Assembly (NCBI RefSeq): GCF_001675165.1 | Contig: NZ_LROS01000011.1 | Span: forward strand, 248,001-312,000 | Reading direction: 5' to 3' | DNA from: Clostridium ragsdalei P11 | Lineage (GTDB): Bacteria; Bacillota; Clostridia; Clostridiales; Clostridiaceae | DNA: 64,000 nucleotides | Part shown: positions 26,011 through 35,463 of the stretch, one piece after another | How the letters are laid out: each line of letters opens with the position of its first letter | How positions within the stretch are numbered: the first letter of the stretch is position 1 | The notes under the pieces: model-generated | The model's input: only the letters and a program-made list of their open reading frames with translations | Databases searched by the model: none | What the model was told of the DNA's origin: nothing | Made by a program: the position numbers and the translations under genes

Positions 26011-27459
26011 TCACTGTGCATTGTCTAAAATTTCAGATATTATCTCTCTTTCATCAAAATGTATGGTCTTATCTTTTAATATCTGATAATCTTCATGCCC
26101 CTTTCCTGCAACCACAATTACATCTCCTTTTTGTGCCATATGTATAGCTTCCTTTATAGCTTCTTTCCTATTTTCAACTACCTTGTAATCATCTTTTTCA
26201 ACACCATTTACTATTTCATTAATTATTGCCATAGGCTCTTCTCCTCTTGGATTATCTGAAGTTATAACTGCAAAATCAGATAACTCTGTACCTATCTTGC
26301 CCATTATAGGTCTTTTGGTATTATCCCTGTCTCCACCGCAGCCAAAGACAGCTATAAGTCTTCCTGTAGTAAATTCCCTAGCAGTTTTCAATATGTTCTC
26401 CAACCCATCTGGAGTATGGGCGTAATCTACTATGACTTCGTATCCAAGGTTATACCCTTTAGTAACTATTTCACATCTTCCAGGTACAGCATCCATAGAT
26501 TCAAGTCCCTTTTTCACAACTTCTAAACTTATACCTTCGCAAAGGCATGCCCCTACACTTCCAAGAGCATTCATTATATTATATTTACCTGGTATATTTA
26601 AATTTATATGCGCTGTCTGCCCCCTATATGTTATATTAAAATTAGCTCCTCTAGAATGTATATTTAAATCATCAGCTTTTAAATCAGCTTCCTTATTTAT
26701 AGCATAGGTTATCTTGGTTCCTAATGCATCTTCATATATTCTATCTCCATATTTGTCGTCTATATTTATAACAGAATTAATAGTATTTTTAAATAATATT
26801 AATTTGGCCTTATAATAATTTTCAAAGGTCTTGTGAAAATCTAAATGATCCCTCGTTAGATTTGTAAATATTGCCTCTGAAAATTTCACTCCGTATGCTC
26901 TATCTAGGTAGAGTGAATGAGAAGATACTTCCATAACACAATACTTAACTCCTTCATCCACCATCTGTTTAAATAACTTCTGAAGTTCTAAAGATTCAGG
27001 AGTAGTTCTATGAGAAGGTATTTTCTTGTCTCCTATATAATTTGCTATAGTACCTACGAGTCCTACTTTATAACCTGCTGTCTCTAGTATGGATTTCATC
27101 ATAAATGTAGATGTAGTTTTACCGTTAGTTCCTGTTATTCCTATTATTTTCATCTTTTTAGAAGGATTATCATAGTAATTTGATGAAATAATAGCAAGTG
27201 CTTTTCTTGTATCCTTTACCTTTATCACAGTACAATCGGGTACATTTTCTACTTCTTCGCTTATTACAATAGCTGCCGCACCATTTTTATAAGCCTTATC
27301 TATGTATTTATGTCCATCTGTAACATATCCCTTTATACATACAAAAACATCTCCAGATTTGACTTCTCTAGAATCATATTGAATTTCCCCTATATTTAAA
27401 TCACCATTTCCCTTAACAACTTCATATGTAAGTCCGTTCATCACTTTCTTTAATTTCAT
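26011..27459 (-). CDS. murE: UDP-MurNAc-tripeptide synthetase, diaminopimelate-adding type
   Basis: 482 residues from the ATG at 27459 (GGGAG eight bases upstream; an in-frame GTG at 27468 overlaps that site). The ATP loop [16 protein letters not shown] (about 108-123), [11 protein letters not shown] substrate loop and [10 protein letters not shown] are seen; the DNPR motif marks enzymes that add meso-diaminopimelate rather than lysine. It extends UDP-MurNAc-dipeptide and works before MurF. DapF in this window supplies the substrate. A 230-base gap with a hairpin separates it from the PBP gene. Confidence 0.94.
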   Translation of the reverse strand: MKLKKVMNGLTYEVVKGNGDLNIGEIQYDSREVKSGDVFVCIKGYVTDGHKYIDKAYKNGAAAIVISEEVENVPDCTVIKVKDTRKALAIISSNYYDNPSKKMKIIGITGTNGKTTSTFMMKSILETAGYKVGLVGTIANYIGDKKIPSHRTTPESLELQKLFKQMVDEGVKYCVMEVSSHSLYLDRAYGVKFSEAIFTNLTRDHLDFHKTFENYYKAKLILFKNTINSVINIDDKYGDRIYEDALGTKITYAINKEADLKADDLNIHSRGANFNITYRGQTAHINLNIPGKYNIMNALGSVGACLCEGISLEVVKKGLESMDAVPGRCEIVTKGYNLGYEVIVDYAHTPDGLENILKTAREFTTGRLIAVFGCGGDRDNTKRPIMGKIGTELSDFAVITSDNPRGEEPMAIINEIVNGVEKDDYKVVENRKEAIKEAIHMAQKGDVIVVAGKGHEDYQILKDKTIHFDEREIISEILDNAQ

Positions 27460-27546
27460 AGTATACACTCCCTAATTTAAAATTGTCTGATGACTACCAT
27501 CCATAGTACTCCCATCACACTTTGTGCATAATCTACACATAGCATT

Positions 27547-27582
27547 GGCATGCAGACTTAATAAATAATAGTACTGCATGCC
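27547..27582. other. Hairpin in the pbp-murE gap
   Basis: GGCATGCAG and CTGCATGCC pair perfectly around an 18-base AT-rich loop. No T run follows on either strand, so it is not an intrinsic terminator. It lies within the 223-base space between the PBP gene and murE. It could be an mRNA stability element or operator; nothing else is recognised in this gap. Confidence 0.5.
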
Positions 27583-27691
27583 TTAAAGTAATTTTCTATC
27601 AAATCTTTCACTATTTTATTATAATTTTCTAATCACTTCATGTAAAGAACAAGTTAATTATTTTTATCAATGAATCCATCAGATAAATGCC

Positions 27692-29479
27692 TTAAGGTGA
27701 TGTATCCCCTTTCACTGCAAGATAATTAAGTACATCTTCAAAAACCTGCTTTGCTGTAGGTACCGCAGTTTGACTTGCATAATAAGTGGATGGATCTGGT
27801 TCATCTATAGAAATTAAAATTGTTATTTTAGGGTCATTCGAAGGTGCCATACCTGCAAATGAAGAAACATATTTTCCTGTCTGATATCCTCCAACTCCAG
27901 CTTTCTGGGCTGTACCTGTTTTTCCTGCTATGTGATAACCTTCTATAAAAGTACCTTTTCCACTGCCCTCTGTAACTACCCTTTCTAGGTATGATCTAAG
28001 CTTTGCAGTTTTACTACTATCCAAAAGTTTTTTACTATTACCAGCTAAGTCATATTTTTTATCTGTAACTTCTTTGCTACTATTTTCATCATAATGTTCT
28101 ATTTCTTTCATAACATGAGGAGTAATTAAAGTTCCTCCGTTTGCCACTGCATTAAAAGCTCTAAGATACTGAACTGCTGACACTGTATCCGTCTGTCCAA
28201 AAGAAATAGTTGCCAAATCTACATCGCTTATATTTTCCGTCTTTTTGATTATTCCTTTAGCTTCTCCTGGTAAATCTACTCCAGTTTTTTGACCAAATCC
28301 AAATTTTTGTATGTAATCATTTAATTTTTCTTTTCCTATTTTTTTGCCAAGCTCTGCAAAGCCTATATTGCAGGAATTTTTAATTATATCTGGAAAACCT
28401 TGTACACCATGTCCAGCAGATACCCAGCAATGTATAACTCTATTGCCTATGGTTATGCTTCCATTACATGTAAATGTATCACTATCACTAACTGAATTTG
28501 TTTCAAGCGCAGTTTGTGCAGTTATAACTTTAAATATGGAACCTGGTTCAAAAGTATCGCTTACTGCTCTATTTCTCCATATATTTTGAAGCTCTGAGTA
28601 AGATTTATTATCTACCCAAGGAGAATTTGGGTTGTAATCAGGTTTATTTGCCATAGCCAGTATTTCTCCATTTTTAGGATTCATAATTGTTATAGAAACT
28701 GCTTTTGCATTATAATCTTTAAGTGCCTGCTCTGCAGATTTTTCTGCAAAATGTTGTATCATTTCATCTATAGTAAGTACTATATCCTTTCCATCTACAG
28801 GTTTTGTAAATTCTGAAATAGTATAGGGAAGTTCTTTACTCTTTCTATCTAATTCTGCAATTCTACGACCTGGGGTACCTGCTAAATCCTTATTATAATA
28901 AAGTTCTACTCCTGTAAGTCCAACTCCATCTGAATTAGTATGTCCTATTACCTGTGCTAAAAAATTATTATTTGGATAATATCTCTTAGTATCTGCAGAT
29001 ACAAGTACTCCATTTAAATTTAAACTTCTAACTTTATCCGCTTCAGCTTTTTCCACTCTTCTTTTAAGCGTAGCAGAAGCAATAGGTAGCCCTCCTGGAA
29101 GAGTTTTTTTCATTATTTTTGATACTTCTTTCTTATCCATAGAAAGAGCCTCTGCTAACTCTTCTGATATTTTATCTTCCGATATCTTCTTCTCTTCCAT
29201 AGTGTCTCTCAACGTATTCATATCCAAATCAATTCTGTACACATTAGCACTTACTGCTAATTCATTTCCACTTCTATCTAAAATTCTTCCTCTTTTTGCA
29301 TCAATTTTGACATCACTTGTCCATTGAGCTATTGCCATGGATTTAAGCTGTGGCGATCTGTATATCATTACATAACACATTCTCCCTACTAGTAAAAAGA
29401 AAACCATAAATAGAAAACTAAAAATAATTACCATTCTTTTTCTGATAATTACTCTATCTCTGTATTCCTTTTTAGCCAA
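27692..29479 (-). CDS. Class B penicillin-binding protein (FtsI/SpoVD type)
   Basis: 595 residues: membrane anchor at about 15-33, dimerisation domain with RGRILDRSGNELAVS, then the transpeptidase domain. Active-site motifs: SxxK in EPGSIFKVITA, SxN in IKNSCNIGFAELG, KTG in IAGKTGTAQKAG. It crosslinks septal or spore-cortex peptidoglycan with the SEDS partner at 22077. It ends about 15 residues after the catalytic domain and so lacks the PASTA domain of Bacillus SpoVD; therefore I give no symbol. The start is TTG with GGAGG nine bases upstream. It follows the FtsL-like gene by six bases. Confidence 0.92.
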   Translation of the reverse strand: MAKKEYRDRVIIRKRMVIIFSFLFMVFFLLVGRMCYVMIYRSPQLKSMAIAQWTSDVKIDAKRGRILDRSGNELAVSANVYRIDLDMNTLRDTMEEKKISEDKISEELAEALSMDKKEVSKIMKKTLPGGLPIASATLKRRVEKAEADKVRSLNLNGVLVSADTKRYYPNNNFLAQVIGHTNSDGVGLTGVELYYNKDLAGTPGRRIAELDRKSKELPYTISEFTKPVDGKDIVLTIDEMIQHFAEKSAEQALKDYNAKAVSITIMNPKNGEILAMANKPDYNPNSPWVDNKSYSELQNIWRNRAVSDTFEPGSIFKVITAQTALETNSVSDSDTFTCNGSITIGNRVIHCWVSAGHGVQGFPDIIKNSCNIGFAELGKKIGKEKLNDYIQKFGFGQKTGVDLPGEAKGIIKKTENISDVDLATISFGQTDTVSAVQYLRAFNAVANGGTLITPHVMKEIEHYDENSSKEVTDKKYDLAGNSKKLLDSSKTAKLRSYLERVVTEGSGKGTFIEGYHIAGKTGTAQKAGVGGYQTGKYVSSFAGMAPSNDPKITILISIDEPDPSTYYASQTAVPTAKQVFEDVLNYLAVKGDTSP

Positions 29480-29485
29480 AATTAT

Positions 29486-29965
29486 TTACCTCCATATCAA
29501 TTGCTTCAACTCACTTAATATCCCCTTGTGCATTTCTGATTCATCCGAATTTTCTTCTACTTTAATAACTTTCTTATCTAAATTTGTATATACTGCATTT
29601 CCTTTATCCGGTACCTTCATCTGTAATTTATTTATTGCATTATCCTCTATGTATCCCAAATTATTGTATTTTACAAGTTCTACTCTCAAGTTTTCATTTT
29701 GTTTGTTAATTTCACTTATATCGTTTTCTATAGAATTTAGCTCCGTCTGTGAATTGTATATTGCACAATATCTATAGACCAGAATAACACCTACAATAAA
29801 AACCACACATATGTTTCTAATTACTTTTAGTTTCTTTTTTACCTTTAACGCCCTATTCGGATCCTTAGTTTTAATCTTTCTTTCTTCTGTCTCTTTGTAA
29901 GGCTTGTACTCTGGCTGAAGGGCAGTATTTCCATTTACCATACTCTCTTTGTTCATTAATATCAC
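29486..29965 (-). CDS. ftsL: FtsL-like septum protein
   Basis: 159 residues from the GTG at 29965, chosen because AGAGGTG lies six bases upstream; the frame extends three codons further. A basic cytoplasmic part (to about 50) is followed by one membrane helix (ICVVFIVGVILVYRYCAIY) and a short coiled coil with LNSIENDISEINKQNENLRVELVKYNN, the FtsL/DivIC layout. Sequence is weakly conserved in this family; position between rsmH and the class B PBP gene is the main support. It bridges DivIB and the septal synthase. Confidence 0.8.
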   Translation of the reverse strand: MILMNKESMVNGNTALQPEYKPYKETEERKIKTKDPNRALKVKKKLKVIRNICVVFIVGVILVYRYCAIYNSQTELNSIENDISEINKQNENLRVELVKYNNLGYIEDNAINKLQMKVPDKGNAVYTNLDKKVIKVEENSDESEMHKGILSELKQLIWR

Positions 29966-29992
29966 TTTATTCACCTCTTTTAAATTTTAGAA

Positions 29993-30922
29993 CTAAATTT
30001 TCTCTGCTGTCCTAAGCTTAGAACTTTTACTTCTTGAATTTTTCTCTTTTTCCTCTTCTGTAGGTATTATAGGCTTTTTATTTATTATTTTTACAATAGG
30101 TTTTTTGCCACACACACATAGGGGAAAATCCGGTGGACAAGTACATGGATTCTCTAATTTTTTAAATTTAGTTTTTATAATTCTATCTTCTAAAGAATGA
30201 AAAGTTATAATTGATATTCTTCCGCCTGTATTCAGTCTTTTTACGCTATCCTCTACTGCTTTGTTCAATATTTTAAGTTCTCCGTTTACTTCTATACGTA
30301 TAGCTTGAAAAGTTCTTTTTGCAGGATGACCTTCTTTTTGAAATCTTGCAGGTATTGCATTTCTTATTATATCTACAAGCTGTAATGTTGTATTTATAGG
30401 AGCTTTTTCCCTTTCAGTTACTATAAACTTTGCTATTCTCTTTGAAAAGTTTTCCTCTCCATAGTCCCTTATAACGTTATAAAGATTTTCCTCACTATAA
30501 TTGTTAATCACCTCATAAGCGGATAATGAACTATCCCTATTCATTCTCATATCAAGGGGAGCGTCCTTCATATAGCTAAATCCCCTTTCTGATTCATCTA
30601 GTTGATAAGAAGAAACTCCAAGATCCATAAGTATACCATCAACTTTATCTATTTTAAGTTCTTCTAAAATTTCATCTATATAATAAAAGTTATTGTGAAC
30701 ATAAGTAATATTTTTAAATTCATTTAGTCTCTCCCTTGTTGCATTTATAGCAGATGTATCCTCATCTATTCCTATTAACCTTCCCTTATGGGATAACCTC
30801 TTTAAGATTTCAAAGGAATGCCCTCCTCCTCCTAAAGTGCAGTCTACATATATTCCATCTTCTTTAATATTTAAACTATTTATAGTCTCGTTAAGTAGTA
30901 CAGGTACATGTTTAAATTTCAT
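29993..30922 (-). CDS. rsmH: 16S rRNA (cytosine-1402-N4)-methyltransferase
   Basis: 309 residues from the ATG at 30922, which has GGAGG eight bases upstream. [25 protein letters not shown] (SAM site), [21 protein letters not shown] and the Cys-rich [16 protein letters not shown] tail are RsmH (MraW) marks. It methylates C1402 in the ribosomal P site. Second gene of the dcw cluster, after mraZ and before ftsL, as in nearly all Firmicutes. Confidence 0.95.
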   Translation of the reverse strand: MKFKHVPVLLNETINSLNIKEDGIYVDCTLGGGGHSFEILKRLSHKGRLIGIDEDTSAINATRERLNEFKNITYVHNNFYYIDEILEELKIDKVDGILMDLGVSSYQLDESERGFSYMKDAPLDMRMNRDSSLSAYEVINNYSEENLYNVIRDYGEENFSKRIAKFIVTEREKAPINTTLQLVDIIRNAIPARFQKEGHPAKRTFQAIRIEVNGELKILNKAVEDSVKRLNTGGRISIITFHSLEDRIIKTKFKKLENPCTCPPDFPLCVCGKKPIVKIINKKPIIPTEEEKEKNSRSKSSKLRTAEKI

Positions 30923-31002
30923 ATAATACATCCTCCAATTTTGCTATAGCATCTGAAAAAAATAACAAGTCAAAGATATGACGGATATTTTTTTAAAGAT
31001 GC

Positions 31003-31431
31003 TTATATTCCAAGTTCATTCATTTGTTCCGCTATATTATCAAAATTTATATTTAAATTATTGTATTCTATCCAATTTTCTTTACTCCATATCTCTATTC
31101 TGCTAGATACTCCTATACTTACTATTTCCTTATTTATATCTGCATATTCTAGGAGTGTCTGGGGTATTAAAATTCTCCCCTGCTTATCAGGTTCCATTTC
31201 ATTTGCCCCGGAGAAAAAAAATCTTACAAAAACCCTTGCATTTTTATTAGTAAGTGGAAGTTTCTTTAACTTCTCTTCAAGTAAATGCCATTCACAAAGT
31301 GGGAAAGCATAAAGACAACTATCTAAACCTTTAGTCAAAATAAATTTGTTCCCTAATTCTTCTCTAAATTTAGAAGGTATAATTATTCTATTTTTACTAT
31401 CTAGTGAATGTTCATACTCACCTAAAAACAT
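31003..31431 (-). CDS. mraZ: MraZ transcriptional regulator
   Basis: 142 residues with two SpoVT/AbrB-like halves ([24 protein letters not shown] and [22 protein letters not shown]), each with the DxxGR-type core (DSKNR and DKQGR). MraZ is a DNA-binding regulator of its own dcw operon, usually binding short direct repeats upstream. I start at the second of two adjacent ATGs, where spacing from AGAGGTG is best. It is the first gene of the cluster and divergent from ychF; no clear repeat operator was recognised by eye. Confidence 0.93.
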   Translation of the reverse strand: MFLGEYEHSLDSKNRIIIPSKFREELGNKFILTKGLDSCLYAFPLCEWHLLEEKLKKLPLTNKNARVFVRFFFSGANEMEPDKQGRILIPQTLLEYADINKEIVSIGVSSRIEIWSKENWIEYNNLNINFDNIAEQMNELGI

Positions 31432-31630
31432 CATTACACCTCTTACTTCTATTACGCTCCACTTTCAACCACTTTAATCCACCAAATTACTTATTCTATA
31501 TTAACATAAAATTTCCTCTTTTTTAATAGACTTTTAATATTTTTTTTAAACCTATTAAATTTATTTTTTCATCAATTTTTTTCATCTCCTTCTACTAACC
31601 AGCAGAATTAGTTTATATTAACTACATTTA

Positions 31631-31659
31631 TTGAAATAATATGCTCTGTAGAGTATAAT
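31631..31659 (+). promoter_or_regulatory. Sigma-A-type promoter of ychF
   Basis: TTGAAA (31631-31636) and TATAAT (31654-31659) are 17 bases apart and lie about 50 bases before the ychF start. It is the best promoter match in the mraZ-ychF divergent gap. Confidence 0.7.
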
Positions 31660-31711
31660 TTAGATGAATTTTACACCAGTTAATTATATTTTAAGAAGGG
31701 AATGTACATAG

Positions 31712-32809
31712 ATGAAACTTGGAATTGTGGGTTTGCCAAATGTTGGCAAAAGTACCCTATTTAATGCAATAACAAAGGCAGGTGCGGAATCTGCCAATTA
31801 TCCATTCTGTACTATAGAACCAAATGTAGGAGTGGTTAGTGTACCAGATAAAAGATTAGATGTACTTGAAAAAATGTACAATTCAAAGAAAAAGGTATAT
31901 ACAGCTATTGAATTTTACGATATAGCAGGACTTGTAAAAGGTGCTAGCAAGGGAGAAGGCCTTGGAAATAAATTTTTATCACATATAAGGGAAGTAGAAG
32001 CTATAGTACATGTAGTTAGATGTTTTGAAGATGAGAATATTGTACATGTAGATGGCAGTGTGGACCCTATTCGTGATATTGAAACCATAAACTTAGAGCT
32101 TATATTTTCAGATTTAGAAGTAATGGACAGAAGAATTGAAAAAGTGTCGAAACTTGCGAAAAGTGGAGATAAAGAATCAAAAGTTGAATATGAAATTATG
32201 TTAAAAGTAAAAAAACATCTAGAAGAAGGCAATCCTGTAAGAACTCTAGATCTAAATGAAGATGAAGCCGAACTTGTTAAAAGCTTCTTTTTACTTACAA
32301 CTAAACCTGTACTCTATGTAGCCAATATTTCTGAAGATGACTTAACTTCCGGAAATTTGGAAAATGATTTTGTAAAGAAAGTACAAGAATATGCAAAAAT
32401 GGAAGGCTCAGAAGTAGTAATAATTTCTGCCAAAATAGAAGAAGAACTTTCTTCTCTAGAAGATGATGAAAGACTTGAGATGCTAAAGGAATATGGTTTA
32501 AATGAAGCAGGTCTGGATAAATTAATAAACAGCAGCTATAGGTTACTTGGTCTTATGAGCTTTTTAACTGCTGGAGAAAAAGAAGTAAGAGCATGGACCA
32601 TAAAGAAAGGCACTAAAGCTCCGGAAGCTGCAGGCAAGATACACACTGATATACAAAAGGGATTCATACGAGCTGAAATTGTATCCTACGACAAACTCGT
32701 GGAATGCGGCTCCGAGACTTCTGCAAAAGAAAAGGGATGCTATAGATTGGAAGGAAAAGACTACATTATGCAGGATGGAGATGTAGTTAACTTTAGGTTC
32801 AACGTTTAG
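31712..32809 (+). CDS. ychF: YchF/OLA1-family GTPase/ATPase
   Basis: 365 residues, the standard length. G1 is GLPNVGKST at 7-15, G3 DIAGLVKGASKGEGLGNKFL is typical of the family, and the C-terminal TGS-like domain ends in KDYIMQDGDVVNFRFNV. YchF is a conserved ribosome-associated P-loop NTPase, often preferring ATP, linked to translation and stress. Monocistronic: promoter upstream and a terminator 30 bases downstream. Confidence 0.95.
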   Translation: MKLGIVGLPNVGKSTLFNAITKAGAESANYPFCTIEPNVGVVSVPDKRLDVLEKMYNSKKKVYTAIEFYDIAGLVKGASKGEGLGNKFLSHIREVEAIVHVVRCFEDENIVHVDGSVDPIRDIETINLELIFSDLEVMDRRIEKVSKLAKSGDKESKVEYEIMLKVKKHLEEGNPVRTLDLNEDEAELVKSFFLLTTKPVLYVANISEDDLTSGNLENDFVKKVQEYAKMEGSEVVIISAKIEEELSSLEDDERLEMLKEYGLNEAGLDKLINSSYRLLGLMSFLTAGEKEVRAWTIKKGTKAPEAAGKIHTDIQKGFIRAEIVSYDKLVECGSETSAKEKGCYRLEGKDYIMQDGDVVNFRFNV

Positions 32810-32839
32810 ACAATTCACAATGCATAGTTAATAATTTAG

Positions 32840-32872
32840 GAACAAAATGTTAAAACATTTTGTTCTTTTTTT
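32840..32872 (+). terminator. Terminator of ychF
   Basis: GAACAAAATGTT pairs with AACATTTTGTTC around AA and is followed by T7. It is flanked by short tails of the CAATTCACAATGCA type (32813-32826 and, inverted, 32927-32944). Confidence 0.9.
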
Positions 32873-32945
32873 GCATATTACAATACAAATTTCTAGCAGA
32901 GAGTGGAAATTTAATACAATTCCAAATTGTACATCGTGAATTGCA

Positions 32946-33554
32946 TTATATACTATTGCCTTGAAGCGACTTAATTAACATATCTATATATTTATACCTA
33001 ACATTTTTATCCTTATAATTTAAATTAGAAAATTTTCTTGTTTGGTTATCAGATATTACAGGAAAAATTAAACTAGCAATTCCCTGCAGTGCCATCATGG
33101 ATAATTTTTCTTCATCTTTAATTCCCGTAACTTCGGATAAAATATCTTTTATCTTAAAGACTCCTTCATCTTCAATAAATTTAATATAATCAAATTTCAA
33201 GTCATCCTTATATATAATAAGTTGATTGACAAAATTTCTAAATACATCTGGATACTCAACGCTAGCATCAGAGTAACTCCTAAGGAAATTCCTAAGTCTA
33301 TCTATTGGTGCAATCTGCTTATTTTCGAGAATTTCAAAAGAACTCATAAATTTACTGGTAAGACATTTTAACGCCTCGTTAATTACACCTTCCTTTGAAC
33401 CAAAATAATAATTAATTGACGCTACATTAACATCAGCTGTCGCTGCTATTTTTCTTATAGTAACATTTTGAAATCCTTCTTTTCCAATAATATAAAGAGT
33501 AGAATTCAATATTCGATCCTTAGCATTTGGAATATCTTTTGAATTATATTTCAT
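32946..33554 (-). CDS. TetR-family transcriptional repressor
   Basis: 202 residues. The helix-turn-helix is clear (VTIRKIAATADVNVASINYYFGSKEGV, about 25-51), followed by a variable ligand-binding domain. It is divergent from a three-gene efflux cassette. Two similar palindromes (ATGTTTTAAACAATG type) lie just downstream of the predicted -10 boxes of both promoters, so it probably represses itself and the pump; ligand unknown. GGAGG precedes the ATG. Confidence 0.9.
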   Translation of the reverse strand: MKYNSKDIPNAKDRILNSTLYIIGKEGFQNVTIRKIAATADVNVASINYYFGSKEGVINEALKCLTSKFMSSFEILENKQIAPIDRLRNFLRSYSDASVEYPDVFRNFVNQLIIYKDDLKFDYIKFIEDEGVFKIKDILSEVTGIKDEEKLSMMALQGIASLIFPVISDNQTRKFSNLNYKDKNVRYKYIDMLIKSLQGNSI

Positions 33555-33589
33555 TTAATATCCTCCTAAAATAACTATGTATTATGAAA

Positions 33590-33644
33590 CATTGTTTAAA
33601 ACATCTTTGAATATTATATTACTTATTTATATGTTTTTTGTCAA
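33590..33644 (-). promoter_or_regulatory. Promoter and operator of the tetR gene
   Basis: On the minus strand, TTGACA (33644-33639) and TAATAT (33621-33616) are 17 bases apart. Directly downstream lies GATGTTTTAAACAATG (33605-33590), which matches the operator at 33742-33758 at nearly every position. Binding there should block the start of tetR transcription. Confidence 0.65.
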
Positions 33645-33703
33645 TAGTTACATTCAAGAATTTTGAATTTCTAATGATAAATGCTGATAATATTAAATTT
33701 ATA

Positions 33704-33758
33704 TTGACAATCCTACTATAAAATACTATTATTTTATTAAACAATGTTTTAAACATTG
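33704..33758 (+). promoter_or_regulatory. Promoter and operator of the efflux cassette
   Basis: TTGACA (33704-33709) and TATTAT (33727-33732) are 17 bases apart. The perfect 17-base palindrome CAATGTTTTAAACATTG (33742-33758) covers the expected start of transcription. It pairs with the related site in front of tetR, giving a simple two-operator autoregulated switch. Confidence 0.7.
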
Positions 33759-33810
33759 ATTAAAACATATATCTCTATAATAGATAAATTTCAATTTAAG
33801 GGGGATAAAA

Positions 33811-34809
33811 ATGAAAAAGCTAATATCAACATTATTAATATGTACTTTACTATTTATTGGATGTTCTTCTCACAATGACAGTTTAGATTCATCTAACAAA
33901 AAAAATTCTACCTCATCATCCAAAGACATATACCTCTTTGGTGGAAAAATTGCAGCAAATACCTCTTCCAATGTATCTGCTAAGATCAACGCAAAAATAT
34001 CTCAAATCAAAGTAGATGTGGGAAGCAAGGTTAACTCAGGAGATCCTATTATCTACTTAGATACAAAAGATCTACAGGCTCAGGTAGACCAAGCTCAGGC
34101 ATCTGTGGCAACCGCTCAAGCTAACCTAGCTAAAATCAAATCCGGTTCAAGACCTGAACAAATTGCTTCTACAAAAGCAGCCGTAGATGGTGCTAAAGAC
34201 GCTTATGATATTGCCCAGAAAAATTACGATCGTGAAAAACAGCTTCTTGCAAGTGGTAGTGCTGCCCAAATAAATGTAGACCAAGCCGAGCAAGTCCTTT
34301 CCAGTTCAAAGGCTCAATATGAATCTGTAAGCCAAAATTTAACTATGCTTCAAAATGGATCAACCGAAAGTGATATAAATGCAGTGGAAGCTACTGTAAA
34401 CCAAGCTCAGGCTAGTGTAAATACAGCAAAAACTTCACTTAGTTACGGAGTTATTACAGCCCCTATATCTGGAACAGTTACCGTTAAAAATGTAAATGAA
34501 GGAGAAATGTCTGGTGTTGGTCAAATTCTTCTTACTATAGTAAATGCTGACCAATTGCACGTAGATAGTTATGTTCCTCAGGAATTACTCACTAAAATAA
34601 AAGTTGGTGACCAGGTTAATGTAAAAGTATCTAACATCAATAACGGTATATTTCAAGGAGAAATTTCCGTAATAGACACCCAGATAGATTCTCATAGCAA
34701 AGATGCACTAGTAAAAGTTACTATTAAAGATGAAAATAATGTGTTAAAACTAGGAATGTTTGCAGAAATAGGCTGTAAAAACAAGGTAGGTGTTAAGATT
34801 GAAAAATAG
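33811..34809 (+). CDS. HlyD/MFP-family efflux adaptor lipoprotein
   Basis: 332 residues. Signal peptide with lipobox LFIGC (Cys at about 18) predicts a lipid-anchored extracellular protein. Then come a lipoyl half (SNVSAKINAKISQIKVDVGSKVNSGDPIIYLD), an Ala/Gln-rich alpha-helical hairpin (about 85-205, AQVDQAQASVATAQANLAKI), the second lipoyl half (VITAPISGTVTVKNVNEGEMSG) and a beta barrel. It is the first gene of the pump cassette and overlaps the next adaptor gene. In Gram-positives such adaptors assist MFS or ABC exporters. Confidence 0.85.
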   Translation: MKKLISTLLICTLLFIGCSSHNDSLDSSNKKNSTSSSKDIYLFGGKIAANTSSNVSAKINAKISQIKVDVGSKVNSGDPIIYLDTKDLQAQVDQAQASVATAQANLAKIKSGSRPEQIASTKAAVDGAKDAYDIAQKNYDREKQLLASGSAAQINVDQAEQVLSSSKAQYESVSQNLTMLQNGSTESDINAVEATVNQAQASVNTAKTSLSYGVITAPISGTVTVKNVNEGEMSGVGQILLTIVNADQLHVDSYVPQELLTKIKVGDQVNVKVSNINNGIFQGEISVIDTQIDSHSKDALVKVTIKDENNVLKLGMFAEIGCKNKVGVKIEK

Positions 34810-35449
34810 AAAAGTATTGATAGGAATAGTACTGTTACTTATGATGATAGCTATTGGTGGAATAGTTACCTATTATGTATACAACAATATGTATTACGTT
34901 TCAACAGACGATTCCACAATTCAAGGAGATTTGATTAAAGCAACTCCTCAAATTTCAGGAAAGCTCGTAGAAATAAATATAGATGACGGAGACTACGTAC
35001 AAAAAAACCAAATAATTGCAAGACAGGACATGGGAAATCTTCCTGATACAAGCTTAGACAGTTCCATTATAAGGGCACCAATCAGCGGAATTGTCCTCAA
35101 AAAAAGCGGCACTGTAGGAGAGGTACTTTCTCAAGGACAGCAAATTGCTATAATGGTAAATCCCAGCAATTTATACGTAAATGCCAATATAGAAGAGACA
35201 AAAGCAAGAAAAATAAAGCCTGGACAAGTTGTAGACATTACAGTAGATGAATATGGTGATAAGCAATTTAAAGGTAAAGTTAAATCAATTGGTAAATATG
35301 CCAATTCTGATCTAGCACTTATACCTACATCAACTAGTGGAACTTTTACAAAAGTTGTTCAAAAAATTCCTGTAAAAATTTCATTTGAAACTACCAACTG
35401 TGAATTGCTGCCGGGAACCAACGCAATTGTTAAAATTCATATTAAATAA
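34799..35449 (+). CDS. HlyD/EmrA-like adaptor lacking the helical hairpin
   Basis: 216 residues from the TTG at 34799 (AAGGTAGG eight bases upstream; an in-frame GTG at 34790 lies inside that site). A membrane anchor (VLIGIVLLLMMIAIGGIVTYYVY) leads into YVSTDDSTIQGDLIKATPQISGKLVEINIDDGDYVQKNQII, typical of EmrA. The second lipoyl half follows only about 12 residues later (IIRAPISGIVLKKSGTVGE), so the usual coiled-coil hairpin is missing. A beta-barrel part completes it. It overlaps the previous gene by 11 bases. Together with the hairpin-bearing lipoprotein it may form a mixed adaptor. Confidence 0.82.
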   Translation: MKNRKVLIGIVLLLMMIAIGGIVTYYVYNNMYYVSTDDSTIQGDLIKATPQISGKLVEINIDDGDYVQKNQIIARQDMGNLPDTSLDSSIIRAPISGIVLKKSGTVGEVLSQGQQIAIMVNPSNLYVNANIEETKARKIKPGQVVDITVDEYGDKQFKGKVKSIGKYANSDLALIPTSTSGTFTKVVQKIPVKISFETTNCELLPGTNAIVKIHIK

Positions 35450-35463
35450 GGAGGTAGTTTTAA

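Noticed and set aside
33155-33760. The TetR-efflux cassette as recent horizontal transfer
   Set aside because: Base composition and ribosome binding sites look like the neighbours, and no mobility gene or attachment site is seen.
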